Shown here: positions 28,019 to 36,539 of the stretch, piece after piece
Position numbering within the stretch: the first letter of the stretch is position 1
Layout: every line of letters begins with the position of its first letter
NCBI GenBank assembly: GCA_012317185.1
Contig: CP048838.1
Location: 3,286,001-3,350,000, forward strand
Length of the DNA stretch: 64,000 nt
Source of the DNA: [Clostridium] innocuum
GTDB lineage: Bacteria > Bacillota_I > Bacilli_A > Erysipelotrichales > Erysipelotrichaceae
Reading direction: 5' to 3'
Program-made: the position numbers and the translations under genes
Notes under the pieces: model-generated
Database searches by the model: none
What the model saw: the letters and a program-made list of their open reading frames with translations, nothing else
What the model was told of the DNA's origin: nothing

Positions 28019-29353
28019 TTAATCCTTCAAATCCAGTGTTTTGAAATATGTCAGATAGTCTTTGTTTTTATGCAGCATTTCCTGTACCATATCGTGAATT
28101 TCCTGCATACTCAGTACACTTGCCGTCAATGGATCAAAGAGTATCGCCTCAAAGATCAACTGTGGATCGCCGTTTAGCGCTCCTTGTACAGCAAGCTCCT
28201 CGATGCGAGCAGAATGATCCACCATCAGAGCCAGATGATCCGGAAGCGTAATCTGCTGAATGGAATGAATCCCCTTGCTGGTCGCAACAACCGGAACCTC
28301 CACACAGGCATTCTCCATAACGTTTCGAATATAGCCTTTGTTTCGCAAATTGCCGTTGAAGAAATACGGTGTGTGATCTCCGAAGATGGCATTGAAGATA
28401 TTGGATGCATATTCCTCTCCCCGTTTCAAATCAATGTCTCCTTGATTCACCCAATCACAGTACTCCTGTTCCCAGGTATCCTCACGTTCCAGATATTCAT
28501 CCAGAATATAGGCATATGCTCCCGGATTCCAGCCGGTTCCATGCGTACAGTAGGTTTCAATCAGATCCTTGCGTTTGCGGAACCAAGGATTATATTCGGA
28601 ATTGTGCCCACTGGATTCGGTTGGAAAATACCCCAGATGCCGGTACATCTCGATTCGAACCATTTCCTCATTGGCAACCTCTTCTCGCTGAATAGCATTC
28701 TGAATCAGCGGATAGGCATCTTTCCCCTTCCATTCGTAATTTAGATAGAAGGCCTGATGATTGATACCGGCACAGGTATAGGAAATCTCCTTTGGATCGG
28801 CTCCAATCCAGTTTGCCAGCATTTCTGCTGTTCCCTGTACACTGTGGCACAAGCCAGTGACATTAACTTCTGTCTGCGTTTGCAGATAGCTGACCAGCAT
28901 TGCCATAGGGTTTGTATAATTCAATACAATGGCATTCGGACAAAGCACCTCCACATCACGAATGATATCCAGTAGAACCGGTGCCGTACGCAAAAACCGA
29001 AAGATGCCAGATGGCCCGCGTGTATCTCCGACACAGATATCAACTCCATATTTCTTTGGAATTTCGATATCATGCCGCCAGACTTCAACACCTCCCTGCA
29101 AAATAGTGATCAATACACCGTCAGCATCCTTTAAAGCCTCTTTGCGATCAGTTGTCGCATGAACGACTGCAGGATACCTTCCTGCCTCCACAATGCGCAT
29201 AACACCATCCTTGGCATATTTCAGACGTGTTTCGTTGATATCCATCAGCATGATTTCACAGTCTCTGAAAGCATCAAATGTCAGGATATCCCTTACCAGT
29301 CCTCTGGTAAAGTCAAGAGAACCGGCTCCAATAAATGCAAATTTCCTTTTCAT
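28019..29353 (-). CDS. melA: Glycoside hydrolase family 4, probable alpha-galactosidase
   Basis: 444 residues. GH4 enzymes cleave glycosides by an NAD- and Mn-dependent redox mechanism. FAFIGAGSLDFTRGLVRDIL is the NAD-binding start; NYTNPMAM and GLCHSVQGT near residue 173 are metal- and substrate-binding motifs. The CHSVQ form is that of alpha-galactosidase/alpha-glucosidase-like GH4 members rather than 6-phospho-beta-glucosidases. Galactosidase is the best guess; other alpha-glycosides are possible. First gene of the operon, with a promoter and a LacI-type operator upstream. Confidence 0.85.
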   Translation of the reverse strand: MKRKFAFIGAGSLDFTRGLVRDILTFDAFRDCEIMLMDINETRLKYAKDGVMRIVEAGRYPAVVHATTDRKEALKDADGVLITILQGGVEVWRHDIEIPKKYGVDICVGDTRGPSGIFRFLRTAPVLLDIIRDVEVLCPNAIVLNYTNPMAMLVSYLQTQTEVNVTGLCHSVQGTAEMLANWIGADPKEISYTCAGINHQAFYLNYEWKGKDAYPLIQNAIQREEVANEEMVRIEMYRHLGYFPTESSGHNSEYNPWFRKRKDLIETYCTHGTGWNPGAYAYILDEYLEREDTWEQEYCDWVNQGDIDLKRGEEYASNIFNAIFGDHTPYFFNGNLRNKGYIRNVMENACVEVPVVATSKGIHSIQQITLPDHLALMVDHSARIEELAVQGALNGDPQLIFEAILFDPLTASVLSMQEIHDMVQEMLHKNKDYLTYFKTLDLKD

Positions 29354-29370
29354 AAACAGTTTCCTTTCTT

Positions 29371-29383
29371 TGTTTACTAAACA
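29371..29383. promoter_or_regulatory. LacI-type operator at the glycosidase promoter
   Basis: Palindrome TGTTTACTAAACA in the 5' leader of the glycosidase gene, 18 bases from its start codon. Its complement is identical to the site at 29501. Confidence 0.75.
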
Positions 29384-29413
29384 TTTGTTTATTGTTTAGT
29401 TGATTGCAACCAC

Positions 29414-29442
29414 AGTATACCGCAACACTTTCCGTTTGTAAA
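29414..29442 (-). promoter_or_regulatory. Promoter of the glycan operon
   Basis: Minus-strand TTTACA (29437-29442) and TATACT (29414-29419), 17 bases apart. The operator lies about 30 bases downstream and could act as a roadblock. Confidence 0.7.
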
Positions 29443-29472
29443 GGCTTACAGACAATATTTTTACTAAATTAT

Positions 29473-29501
29473 TTGCTTTTTCCCTAATTTTGTTCTATAA
29501 T
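29473..29501 (+). promoter_or_regulatory. Promoter of the lacI-type gene
   Basis: TTGCTT (29473-29478) and TATAAT (29496-29501) with a 17-base spacer; its operator begins at the last base of the -10 box. Confidence 0.75.
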
Positions 29502-29513
29502 GTTTAGTAAACA
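29501..29513. promoter_or_regulatory. LacI-type operator at the regulator's own promoter
   Basis: TGTTTAGTAAACA, the same sequence as 29371-29383 read on the other strand. It covers the probable transcription start, which predicts autorepression. Confidence 0.75.
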
Positions 29514-29529
29514 GAAAGGAGATGGTTAT

Positions 29530-30540
29530 ATGTCAACACTTCGCGATGTCGCTAAGTTGGCTGGTGTATCCCTTGCCACTGCATCCCGTATCCTATCCAA
29601 CGATGAATCCTTCAAAGCGACAGAGGCTACACGAAAAAAAATTGAAGATGCAGTCCGTGAACTGAACTACACCTTCAAAAGCAAAGCCAAGACCAGTAAA
29701 TACAATATCGGCTGTATCATGGCAGTTACTTCAGAGAAATACGGTGATCCCTTTTTCAATTCTATTTTAGCATCCGCGGAGGAGGAAAGCACGAAATATG
29801 GGATGGCAATTTCTTCCATAAAAAATTACAATGAATTAAAAGATCCCGCTATTTTATCGGAAATGTGCAGACAGAATCTGGATGGACTGCTTTTAATGGA
29901 GGATTTGCCAAAGGATACCTTCGCAGCTTTAACAGCATCCATTCCTTACATCGTAGGAATCGATCCATACTGCTGCGACTATAACAACGTCGGATTTGAT
30001 CATATTGAGGCAACCTTCCAGGTGATGGATCATTTTCTAGCCTGCGGATGTCGCAGAATCGCCTATATCGGTGGCGGAGCGCCAAATACCTGCTTTTTAG
30101 ATAGCAAGCGGATGATCGCATATCGTGAATCTCTGCGCAAAGCAGGAATTCCCTATGATCCCTCAATCGTAATTGATTGCGATTGGGATATTGAAAAATG
30201 TGTGCAGGAAACCGAACAGCTGATGCTGCAGGAGAATCGCCCAGACGCTATTTTCGCGGGAAGCGATACACTCGCATCCGTCATCCTTGGAAAGCTGTAT
30301 GAAATGGATATTCGCTGTCCAAGAGATATTTCCATCATCGGTTTCAACAATCTTTCCACCACTGCACATATGATTCCACCGTTATCCACGGTGGATGTAC
30401 CAACACACGAAATCGGAAAACGTTCGGTTCAGCGGCTGTATCAGCTGATTCACGAGCATGATGAGACGATACTCAATATTCTGTTACCAACAAAATTCAT
30501 CGAACGAAACTCTACAGCACGAAAGGATATGAAAGAATGA
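29530..30540 (+). CDS. LacI family transcriptional regulator
   Basis: 336 residues from ATG at 29530, which has AAAGGAG eight bases upstream. The helix-turn-helix is STLRDVAKLAGVSLATASRILS followed by the hinge region; the rest is a periplasmic-binding-like effector domain (YIGGGAPNTCFLDSKRMIAYRESL, DAIFAGSDTLA, IIGFNN). It most likely represses both its own operon and the divergent glycosidase operon through the two identical operators. The inducer is probably a sugar or sugar phosphate from the pathway. Confidence 0.92.
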   Translation: MSTLRDVAKLAGVSLATASRILSNDESFKATEATRKKIEDAVRELNYTFKSKAKTSKYNIGCIMAVTSEKYGDPFFNSILASAEEESTKYGMAISSIKNYNELKDPAILSEMCRQNLDGLLLMEDLPKDTFAALTASIPYIVGIDPYCCDYNNVGFDHIEATFQVMDHFLACGCRRIAYIGGGAPNTCFLDSKRMIAYRESLRKAGIPYDPSIVIDCDWDIEKCVQETEQLMLQENRPDAIFAGSDTLASVILGKLYEMDIRCPRDISIIGFNNLSTTAHMIPPLSTVDVPTHEIGKRSVQRLYQLIHEHDETILNILLPTKFIERNSTARKDMKE

Positions 30541-31505
30541 ACTATTATCTGGGAGTAGACGGGGGAGGAACCAAGACAAAATTCATCATCTGTGATGCAT
30601 TTGGCAGAGTACAGGCGCAAAGCATACAGCCTACCTGTCATTATCTGCAATGCGGATTGGATGGTGTCACCAAAGTCATGCAGGACGGCCTGTATGACTG
30701 CCTGAATAGCAGTGCGATAAAGGTAGAGCAAATCGCCGCTGCGTTTATCGCCTGTGCAGGATATCGGGATATAGAAAAGGACAGTCCCGCCATCGAAAGG
30801 GCTGTCAAAAAAGCTTATCCGCAAATACCGCACATGCTAGGCAACGATATGGAAAACGCACTGGCAGGATCCCTGGCTGGAGCTGCAGGAATCAATGTAA
30901 TCGCAGGCACCGGTTCCATAGGACTCGGAAAAAATGAACAGGGGCAGATGTGCAGAAGCGCAGGATGGCACCATATCTTCGGCGGTGATGAAGGCAGTGC
31001 CTACTGGATCGCCTGTCGGCTGATTCAGCATTTCACTAAACAAAGCGATGGCAGAGAACCAAAAACTGCATTATATGAAGCTGTGAAAACACAATATCAT
31101 CTACAGGAGGACAGTGATATCCTAACCACTTGTGTTGTGAATTGGAACTTTGACAGAACCAGAGTTGCCGCGATGTCGCAGACAGTGTTTACACTTGCAA
31201 AGCAAAATGATCCTGTCGCAATGAAATTTTTTCAGGAAGCCGCAAAAGAGCTTGCTGATATTTATCTGGCGATTTACCGGCAGCTGCCCTTCACTTCCAA
31301 GAATATCCCTTTTTCCTATAGCGGCGGCGTATTCAAAAGCGGTAGCTATCTTCTGGAGCCGTTAAAGGAATATTTGTCCATCGAACCAACATTAACGCTG
31401 ACTGCGCCAATCCTTTCTCCCGATGCAGGCAGTATCATACTTGCAATGCAGCACGACAACCGCTTGATAGATGAGAAAATCATTCAAAATTTACGCACCT
31501 TATAG
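30537..31505 (+). CDS. BadF/BadG-type ATPase, probable N-acetylglucosamine kinase
   Basis: 322 residues. LGVDGGGTKTKFIICD at the start is the phosphate-1 motif of the ASKHA fold; GNDMENALAGSL and NVIAGTGSIG are phosphate-2 and connecting segments, and SAGWHHIFGGDEGSAYWI is characteristic of the GlcNAc kinase branch. It would phosphorylate N-acetylglucosamine to the 6-phosphate, the substrate of NagA encoded nearby. The start overlaps the lacI-type stop by ATGA, so regulator and kinase are co-translated. Confidence 0.85.
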   Translation: MNYYLGVDGGGTKTKFIICDAFGRVQAQSIQPTCHYLQCGLDGVTKVMQDGLYDCLNSSAIKVEQIAAAFIACAGYRDIEKDSPAIERAVKKAYPQIPHMLGNDMENALAGSLAGAAGINVIAGTGSIGLGKNEQGQMCRSAGWHHIFGGDEGSAYWIACRLIQHFTKQSDGREPKTALYEAVKTQYHLQEDSDILTTCVVNWNFDRTRVAAMSQTVFTLAKQNDPVAMKFFQEAAKELADIYLAIYRQLPFTSKNIPFSYSGGVFKSGSYLLEPLKEYLSIEPTLTLTAPILSPDAGSIILAMQHDNRLIDEKIIQNLRTL

Positions 31506-31725
31506 CTGATTTTCATCCATTTCTTCGTATAAAGAAACACACTTTGGAAGCCTTATGCTTCAATACATGTGTACAAGCTACGCTATTCACATACAGAAAA
31601 GCTGATACCTCCCCTGTTAAAGTACGGTTTATAAAAAACGCATTATCCTAAGAAAATGTGCAGTCTGCATATATGCTCAAATAAGCTGTTTTTGTTGTTG
31701 AAGAGACGATTTTTCCTGCCTTCCT

Positions 31726-32850
31726 CTACATAAAATATTTCCTTTGCCAGACCCTGTGTATATGAAACGCATCATCCATTAACATCAAATCCGCATCATA
31801 GCCAGGCTCTATTGATCCTTTTTTCCAGCCATACAGCCTTGCGGGATTATATGCCGCCATACGCACCGCACTTTCCACACTGCAACCGGTATATCTGCAC
31901 ATATTGCGCAGGGCAGTATTCATTGCCAGCGTGCTTCCTGCAATTCGCCCGGTTTCCTTTACCGTAGCTTTTCCATCCTGAATGACAATATTCTTGCCGC
32001 TAAACGGATATTCTCCATCCGCTACCGCCTTATATGGATTGGCGTCACTGATGAGTATGATGCGATCATCCCCTAAAGCACGATAGGTGGCATGTACGAC
32101 ATCCGGATGTACATGAAATCCATCCACAATCAGCTCGCACATCAGATCGGAAAGCAGTGCACCTGTCACCACACCGGGATTACGGTGCTCATGCTGACTC
32201 ATCGCATTATACAGATGGGTAATCCCCTTTGCTCCGTTTCTCTGAGCCTGCATCACCTGCTGTGCATCTGCCATGCTGTGTCCGATATTCATGACAATGC
32301 CCTGCCTTGTCCCCTCCTTGATCAGTCTTTGCGCATCAGGCAGCTCCGGTGCTATCGTCATTGAGGAAACATGGGAAGAAACACGCAGAAACTGTCGAAA
32401 TTCTTCAATATCCGGCAAACGCAGAAATTCTTCCTTCATGACAGCCTTCTGCTTCGGATTCAGAAACGGTCCCTCCAGATGAATACCGAGTAAGGAATCC
32501 GATACCTGCGAATCCAGCAGCTGCAGCCGCTCCATCGTCATTGCATGATTCTCCACAACCAGGCTGGCCAGAAAACCGGTGACCCCTTCCGCATGCTCCA
32601 AAGCGATGATTTCCTCTATTGCTTGGGCAGTACACGTATTAAAATCGAAGCCGCCGATTCCATGCGTATGTGTATCCAGCAGCCCCGGTGCCAGATACAA
32701 TCCCTCTGCATCAATAACCTGCTCGGCATGAGGAAGCTCACATTCCGAAGCGATATCCAAAATCGTGCCATCTTCGATCAGAACGGCTTCCTCCTTCACA
32801 CACCGCTGTGCATGCATAAGCACTCGTGCATTTCTTATCATTGTCTTCAT
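31726..32850 (-). CDS. nagA: N-acetylglucosamine-6-phosphate deacetylase
   Basis: 374 residues, normal length. It converts GlcNAc-6-phosphate to glucosamine 6-phosphate. Metal and substrate sites appear in order: DTHTHG near residue 58, HLEGPFLN near 126, NIGHS near 188, THLYNAM near 210, DGFHVHP near 240 and SDANPY near 268. It is convergent with the kinase gene and separated by 220 bases that hold no clear gene or terminator. A partial hairpin lies between it and the EF-G-like gene upstream, so co-transcription is possible. Confidence 0.93.
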   Translation of the reverse strand: MKTMIRNARVLMHAQRCVKEEAVLIEDGTILDIASECELPHAEQVIDAEGLYLAPGLLDTHTHGIGGFDFNTCTAQAIEEIIALEHAEGVTGFLASLVVENHAMTMERLQLLDSQVSDSLLGIHLEGPFLNPKQKAVMKEEFLRLPDIEEFRQFLRVSSHVSSMTIAPELPDAQRLIKEGTRQGIVMNIGHSMADAQQVMQAQRNGAKGITHLYNAMSQHEHRNPGVVTGALLSDLMCELIVDGFHVHPDVVHATYRALGDDRIILISDANPYKAVADGEYPFSGKNIVIQDGKATVKETGRIAGSTLAMNTALRNMCRYTGCSVESAVRMAAYNPARLYGWKKGSIEPGYDADLMLMDDAFHIHRVWQRKYFM

Positions 32851-32878
32851 TTATGTTTTTCCTTCTTTCATAAAGAAC

Positions 32879-32905
32879 ACGGGAACCTGCCATGCAGATC
32901 CCCGT
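32879..32905 (-). terminator. Weak hairpin between the EF-G-like gene and nagA
   Basis: Minus-strand ACGGG..CTGC / GCAG..CCCGT stem followed by a mixed GTTCTTTA tail. The poor T run suggests partial termination. Confidence 0.4.
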
Positions 32906-32911
32906 CTCTGT

Positions 32912-34996
32912 TTATTCTTCCGCTTCTTTCTTATGCTGTGCAATAATACCGTCCGCAATATTGGATGGTACCGGCTCGTAGCGGTCAAAGCTTTGTGTAT
33001 ATACTCCGCGTCCCTGTGTCATCGCACGCAGCTCGATCGGATATTTCTGTACTTCAGCCAGCGGTACCTGTGCTGTGATTTCCTGATAGCCGTCAACCAT
33101 ATCCATGCCCATGATTGCTCCACGGCGCTTATTGAAATCGCCGATGATCGTACCGGTGAATTCATCCGGTACCTTAACGGTAATATTCACGATCGGCTCC
33201 AGCAGGATCGGCTTCGCTTCCGGAATACCTGCCTTATAGGAAAGACGGGCAGCCAGCTTAAACGCCATCTCACTGGAATCGACATCATGATATTTTCCAT
33301 CCAGCAGAGTTGCCTTGATATTGACTACCTTGTAGCCTGCCAGCAGACCATGCTGCATACATTCCCGAAGACCTGTTTCCACCGCCGGGAAATACTGACG
33401 CGGAACGGCGCCTCCGAATACCTTTTCCTCAAATACCATTTCCTCTTCATCCGGATTCGGTGCAAATTCCACGAAAACGTGCCCAAACTGTCCATGACCG
33501 CCGGATTGCTTCTTATGCCGGCCTTCACCGACTGCCGTTTTCCGAATTGTCTCATGATACGGTACCTTCGGTGTTTCCAGGCGCACCTCCACCTTATATT
33601 TGTTCTTCAGCTTATTCAGTACAACATCAATATGCTGATCACCGATTCCATACAGAATCGTCTGCTTGGTTTCCTTGTTGTTTTCCAGACGCAGGGTAGG
33701 ATCCTCCTCCACCATGCGTGCAAGCGCACTGCTCATTTTATCCTCATCATTCTTGGAATTCGGGAATACCGCCATACCAAGCATCGGCTCCGAGAATTGA
33801 ATCGGTTCTACCAGATAGTGCTTTCCCTTTTCACACAGGGTATCATTGGTCTGTGTAGCCTGCAGCTTGACAACGGCTCCAATATCACCCGTAAACAGCT
33901 TTCCAACTGCCGTCTGGTGTTTCCCCTTGACGATAAAGATGGTTGAAATCTTCTCCACCTGATCCTTGGTTGCATTATATACGACAGAGTCACTGCTCAT
34001 CACACCGGCCAACACCTTGATATAGGAAATACGTCCGACAAACGGATCGACAACCGTCTTGAATACCTGTGCACACAGCGTTTCCTTCTCATTTGTTTCC
34101 AGCATAACCGGTTCCTTGGTTTCGGAATCACTGACCATGATACTTCCTGCTTCTCCATATGTCGGGAAGTATTTCACAATCAGATCCATCAGACGCTCTG
34201 TACCGACACTATGCGTAGCACTTCCGCTGAACACCGGTCGAATTTCTCCATTCCGCACACCCAGACGTACTCCTCTTGTCAGCTCCGCCTCGCTGAATTC
34301 CTCACCGCTGAAATATTTTTCCATCAGCTCATCATCACTCATGGCAATCGCTTCCGCAATCTGATTCTTATATTCGGCAACGATATCCGTCATATCCTCC
34401 GGTACCGGCTGTGCCTTGTTCGGATCAGCCAGCGGTCCTTCAAAATACCATGCCTTGTCACGCAGAATATTCACGGAGCCGATGGTCTTTCCATTTTCCA
34501 TAATCGGAACTTCAAACGGAATAACGCTCTTACCAAAGGTTTCCCGCAGAACGGAATATGCCTGATCAAAGGATGCATTATCCTCATCCAGCTTATTCAC
34601 AAAGAAGATTGTCGGAATGGAGCGCTTCTGTGCTGCCTCCCATGCCTTGATCGTCCCGGGCTGTACAGCATCCTTGGCATCCACGACAATCAGGGCACTG
34701 TCTCCAACCGCGATTCCCGCTTCCGCACCGCGAATAAAATCCGCATACCCCGGTGTATCGATAAAGTTGATTTTGCAATCCTTCCACTCGATCGGCACCA
34801 GCGAAGCATACACGGAGATACCGCGTCGTATTTCCTCCGGATCATAATCAATCAGTGAGCTTCCCTCACTCGTAACACCAAAGCGATCACTCGCCTTTGT
34901 AAAATACAGCATACTCTCCATAACTGCGGTTTTACCGACACCGCTGTGACCGAGTACGACTACATTTCGTACCTCATGGCTCAGATAGTCTCTCAT
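32912..34996 (-). CDS. EF-G-like GTPase (FusA2 type)
   Basis: 694 residues, the length of EF-G. G1 GHSGVGKT near residue 16, G3 DTPGYADF near 79 and G4 NKLDED near 133 are intact, and the C-terminal domains follow (GHGQFGHVFVEF, GAVPRQYFPAVE, RGAIMGMD). The switch I region reads EEIRRGISVYAS, in contrast to the ERGITI of canonical EF-G, which places it among the EF-G-like paralogues of uncertain function rather than the main translocase. It lies 12 bases after the ankyrin gene, whose stop lies at its GGAGGT ribosome site. Confidence 0.9.
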   Translation of the reverse strand: MRDYLSHEVRNVVVLGHSGVGKTAVMESMLYFTKASDRFGVTSEGSSLIDYDPEEIRRGISVYASLVPIEWKDCKINFIDTPGYADFIRGAEAGIAVGDSALIVVDAKDAVQPGTIKAWEAAQKRSIPTIFFVNKLDEDNASFDQAYSVLRETFGKSVIPFEVPIMENGKTIGSVNILRDKAWYFEGPLADPNKAQPVPEDMTDIVAEYKNQIAEAIAMSDDELMEKYFSGEEFSEAELTRGVRLGVRNGEIRPVFSGSATHSVGTERLMDLIVKYFPTYGEAGSIMVSDSETKEPVMLETNEKETLCAQVFKTVVDPFVGRISYIKVLAGVMSSDSVVYNATKDQVEKISTIFIVKGKHQTAVGKLFTGDIGAVVKLQATQTNDTLCEKGKHYLVEPIQFSEPMLGMAVFPNSKNDEDKMSSALARMVEEDPTLRLENNKETKQTILYGIGDQHIDVVLNKLKNKYKVEVRLETPKVPYHETIRKTAVGEGRHKKQSGGHGQFGHVFVEFAPNPDEEEMVFEEKVFGGAVPRQYFPAVETGLRECMQHGLLAGYKVVNIKATLLDGKYHDVDSSEMAFKLAARLSYKAGIPEAKPILLEPIVNITVKVPDEFTGTIIGDFNKRRGAIMGMDMVDGYQEITAQVPLAEVQKYPIELRAMTQGRGVYTQSFDRYEPVPSNIADGIIAQHKKEAEE

Positions 34997-35008
34997 ACAG
35001 GCTACCTC

Positions 35009-35680
35009 CTACTTCAGTATCGGCTTCAGCTGAGCCAGACAGTCTTCCCGTACATAGTGAATTGCCTTGTGACCTTCCTTATCGATCAGGTCCTTATCCG
35101 CACCGTTTGCCAGCAGATCCTCCACAAGTCCCACATATCCGCCATATGCCGCACGCATCAATGCCGTACAGCCATTGTTATCACAGAGATTCACATCCGC
35201 ATTTCGTTCAATCAGCATACGGATAACATCCTTTTTAAATGCAACGCAGGCTTCCATTAACGCACTTCTGCCCACCTCATCCTGCGCATTGATCTCAGCA
35301 CCGGCATCCAGCAGCACCTCAACGCAGCGATCATGTCCAAGAAAAGCAGCACGCATCAGCGCAGTTCTGCCGCGATCATCCGACGTATTCACATCCGCAC
35401 CGGCTTCGATCAGCTTCTTGCAGATGGTTTTATTTCCTTTCTTCGCTGCCCCCATAATGGCGGTCTTTCCTTTATTATCTTCCAGATTTACCTCTGCACC
35501 ATTATCCAGCAGCACGCGTACGATATCCTTGTAATCACGCTTGGCAGCACGCATCAGACCCGTTCTTCCATCACCGTTCTGATAGTTGATGTCAGCACCC
35601 TTCTTGATTTCCGCACATACCGTTGCAAAATCACCGTTTGCACATGCATCCCAGAATGCTTTGTTGAATTTCTGATCCAT
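35009..35680 (-). CDS. Ankyrin repeat protein
   Basis: 223 residues built almost entirely of about six ankyrin repeats, with the recurring G-R-T-[AG]-LM-x-AA and V-L-L-D-x-G-A-[ED]-[VI]-N pattern. There is no signal peptide or membrane segment, so a cytoplasmic protein-binding role is likely. AAAGGAGG precedes the ATG. Tight coupling to the EF-G-like gene suggests a partner of that GTPase; this is inference from position only. Confidence 0.9.
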   Translation of the reverse strand: MDQKFNKAFWDACANGDFATVCAEIKKGADINYQNGDGRTGLMRAAKRDYKDIVRVLLDNGAEVNLEDNKGKTAIMGAAKKGNKTICKKLIEAGADVNTSDDRGRTALMRAAFLGHDRCVEVLLDAGAEINAQDEVGRSALMEACVAFKKDVIRMLIERNADVNLCDNNGCTALMRAAYGGYVGLVEDLLANGADKDLIDKEGHKAIHYVREDCLAQLKPILK

Positions 35681-35746
35681 TTTAATTCCTCCTTTAGTTT
35701 ATACTGAATCATCTGAATAAAAAAACGGACGCAAAGCAATCGCACT

Positions 35747-35875
35747 TTACATCCATTCTAAGGCCGCGAAGAAACTACGTACATCTTCATCAGGTACGTC
35801 AGGGAATGCACTGTCTGTGTCAGGTTTTTTCATGATTCTGTTTGCTGTCACAAAACACACGCCCCTTTCTTGCAT
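35747..35875 (-). CDS. Possible small peptide upstream of the ankyrin gene
   Basis: A 42-codon frame from ATG 35875 (or GTG 35851 with AAGGGG ten bases before) ends in an acidic, protein-like stretch DTDSAFPDVPDEDVRSFF. It lies between the promoter at 35894-35921 and the ankyrin gene on the same strand. It could be a real small protein or a leader peptide; no homologue is known to me. Confidence 0.35.
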   Translation of the reverse strand: MQERGVCFVTANRIMKKPDTDSAFPDVPDEDVRSFFAALEWM

Positions 35876-35893
35876 CACTTCTAGTATAGTTAT

Positions 35894-35921
35894 ATTGTAT
35901 CTTATTTTATGATTTTTGCAA
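35894..35921 (-). promoter_or_regulatory. Promoter for the ankyrin/EF-G-like transcript
   Basis: Minus-strand TTGCAA (35916-35921) and TACAAT (35894-35899), 16 bases apart. Confidence 0.6.
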
Positions 35922-35953
35922 GCGATTTCATGTATATTTTGCCGTTTTTTTCG

Positions 35954-35983
35954 TTTCGTGAAAAATGAAAATGTTTCATGGAA
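35954..35983. promoter_or_regulatory. Pair of short palindromes, candidate operator
   Basis: TTTCGTGAAA (35954-35963) and TTTCATGGAA (35974-35983) have starts exactly 20 bases apart, two helical turns, between the divergent promoters. Confidence 0.45.
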
Positions 35984-36016
35984 TTTTCGCCTCCCGCTTC
36001 CTGAAACCAAAGCCCA

Positions 36017-36045
36017 TTGACAGCGAGGGCACACAGTTGTAAAAT
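36017..36045 (+). promoter_or_regulatory. Promoter of the MarR operon
   Basis: TTGACA (36017-36022) and TAAAAT (36040-36045) with a 17-base spacer. Confidence 0.75.
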
Positions 36046-36077
36046 ATGTAAATCACATATAATAAGGAAAGGAAGTC

Positions 36078-36539
36078 ATGCATATGGATATTTCACTGTA
36101 TGAACAGCAGGTAGAGGAATTGAACCGCAAGCTGACATTTCAGCGTTCCCGTTATCTGAAGGAAGAATACGAGCACTATCGCATTACCGACATGCAGTAT
36201 TCCGTGCTCTCCTATATACAGCAGCACCCCTGCACCACAATCGGTTCTGTCGCAAAGGCACTGCACACCGATGCAGGCAATATGTCGGCTCTCTGCAAAA
36301 AGCTGGAGCACAGCGGCTATCTGATTCGCAAAAAAAGGGAACAGGATGAACGTATAGTGGAGCTTTGCACAAGTCAAAGCGGAGCACTTTGCGTACAGAC
36401 GATATCGCGTAAGATCCAACAGCACTATGAGGAGCAGTGGAAGCAGTACAATTATAAGGATAAGGAAATCATCGTGAAGGGACTGGAGAAGCTGAACCAG
36501 TTTCTGGATGCGATTATGCGAAAGGAGAACATGCGATGA
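36078..36539 (+). CDS. MarR family transcriptional regulator
   Basis: 153 residues. The winged helix reads ITDMQYSVLSYIQQHP, TIGSVAKALHTDAGNMSALCKKLEHSGYL and the wing RKKREQDERIVEL near residues 75-93, followed by dimerisation helices. ATG at 36078 is used, with AAGGAA about eight bases upstream; a second ATG two codons on is possible. First gene of a three-gene operon and next to a pair of palindromes that could be its operators. The ligand is unknown. Confidence 0.9.
   Translation: MHMDISLYEQQVEELNRKLTFQRSRYLKEEYEHYRITDMQYSVLSYIQQHPCTTIGSVAKALHTDAGNMSALCKKLEHSGYLIRKKREQDERIVELCTSQSGALCVQTISRKIQQHYEEQWKQYNYKDKEIIVKGLEKLNQFLDAIMRKENMR

Noticed and set aside
32765..33946. 393-codon plus-strand ORF
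   Set aside because: It is antisense to the intact EF-G-like gene, has no ribosome site or known motifs, and is a shadow of that gene's codon pattern.
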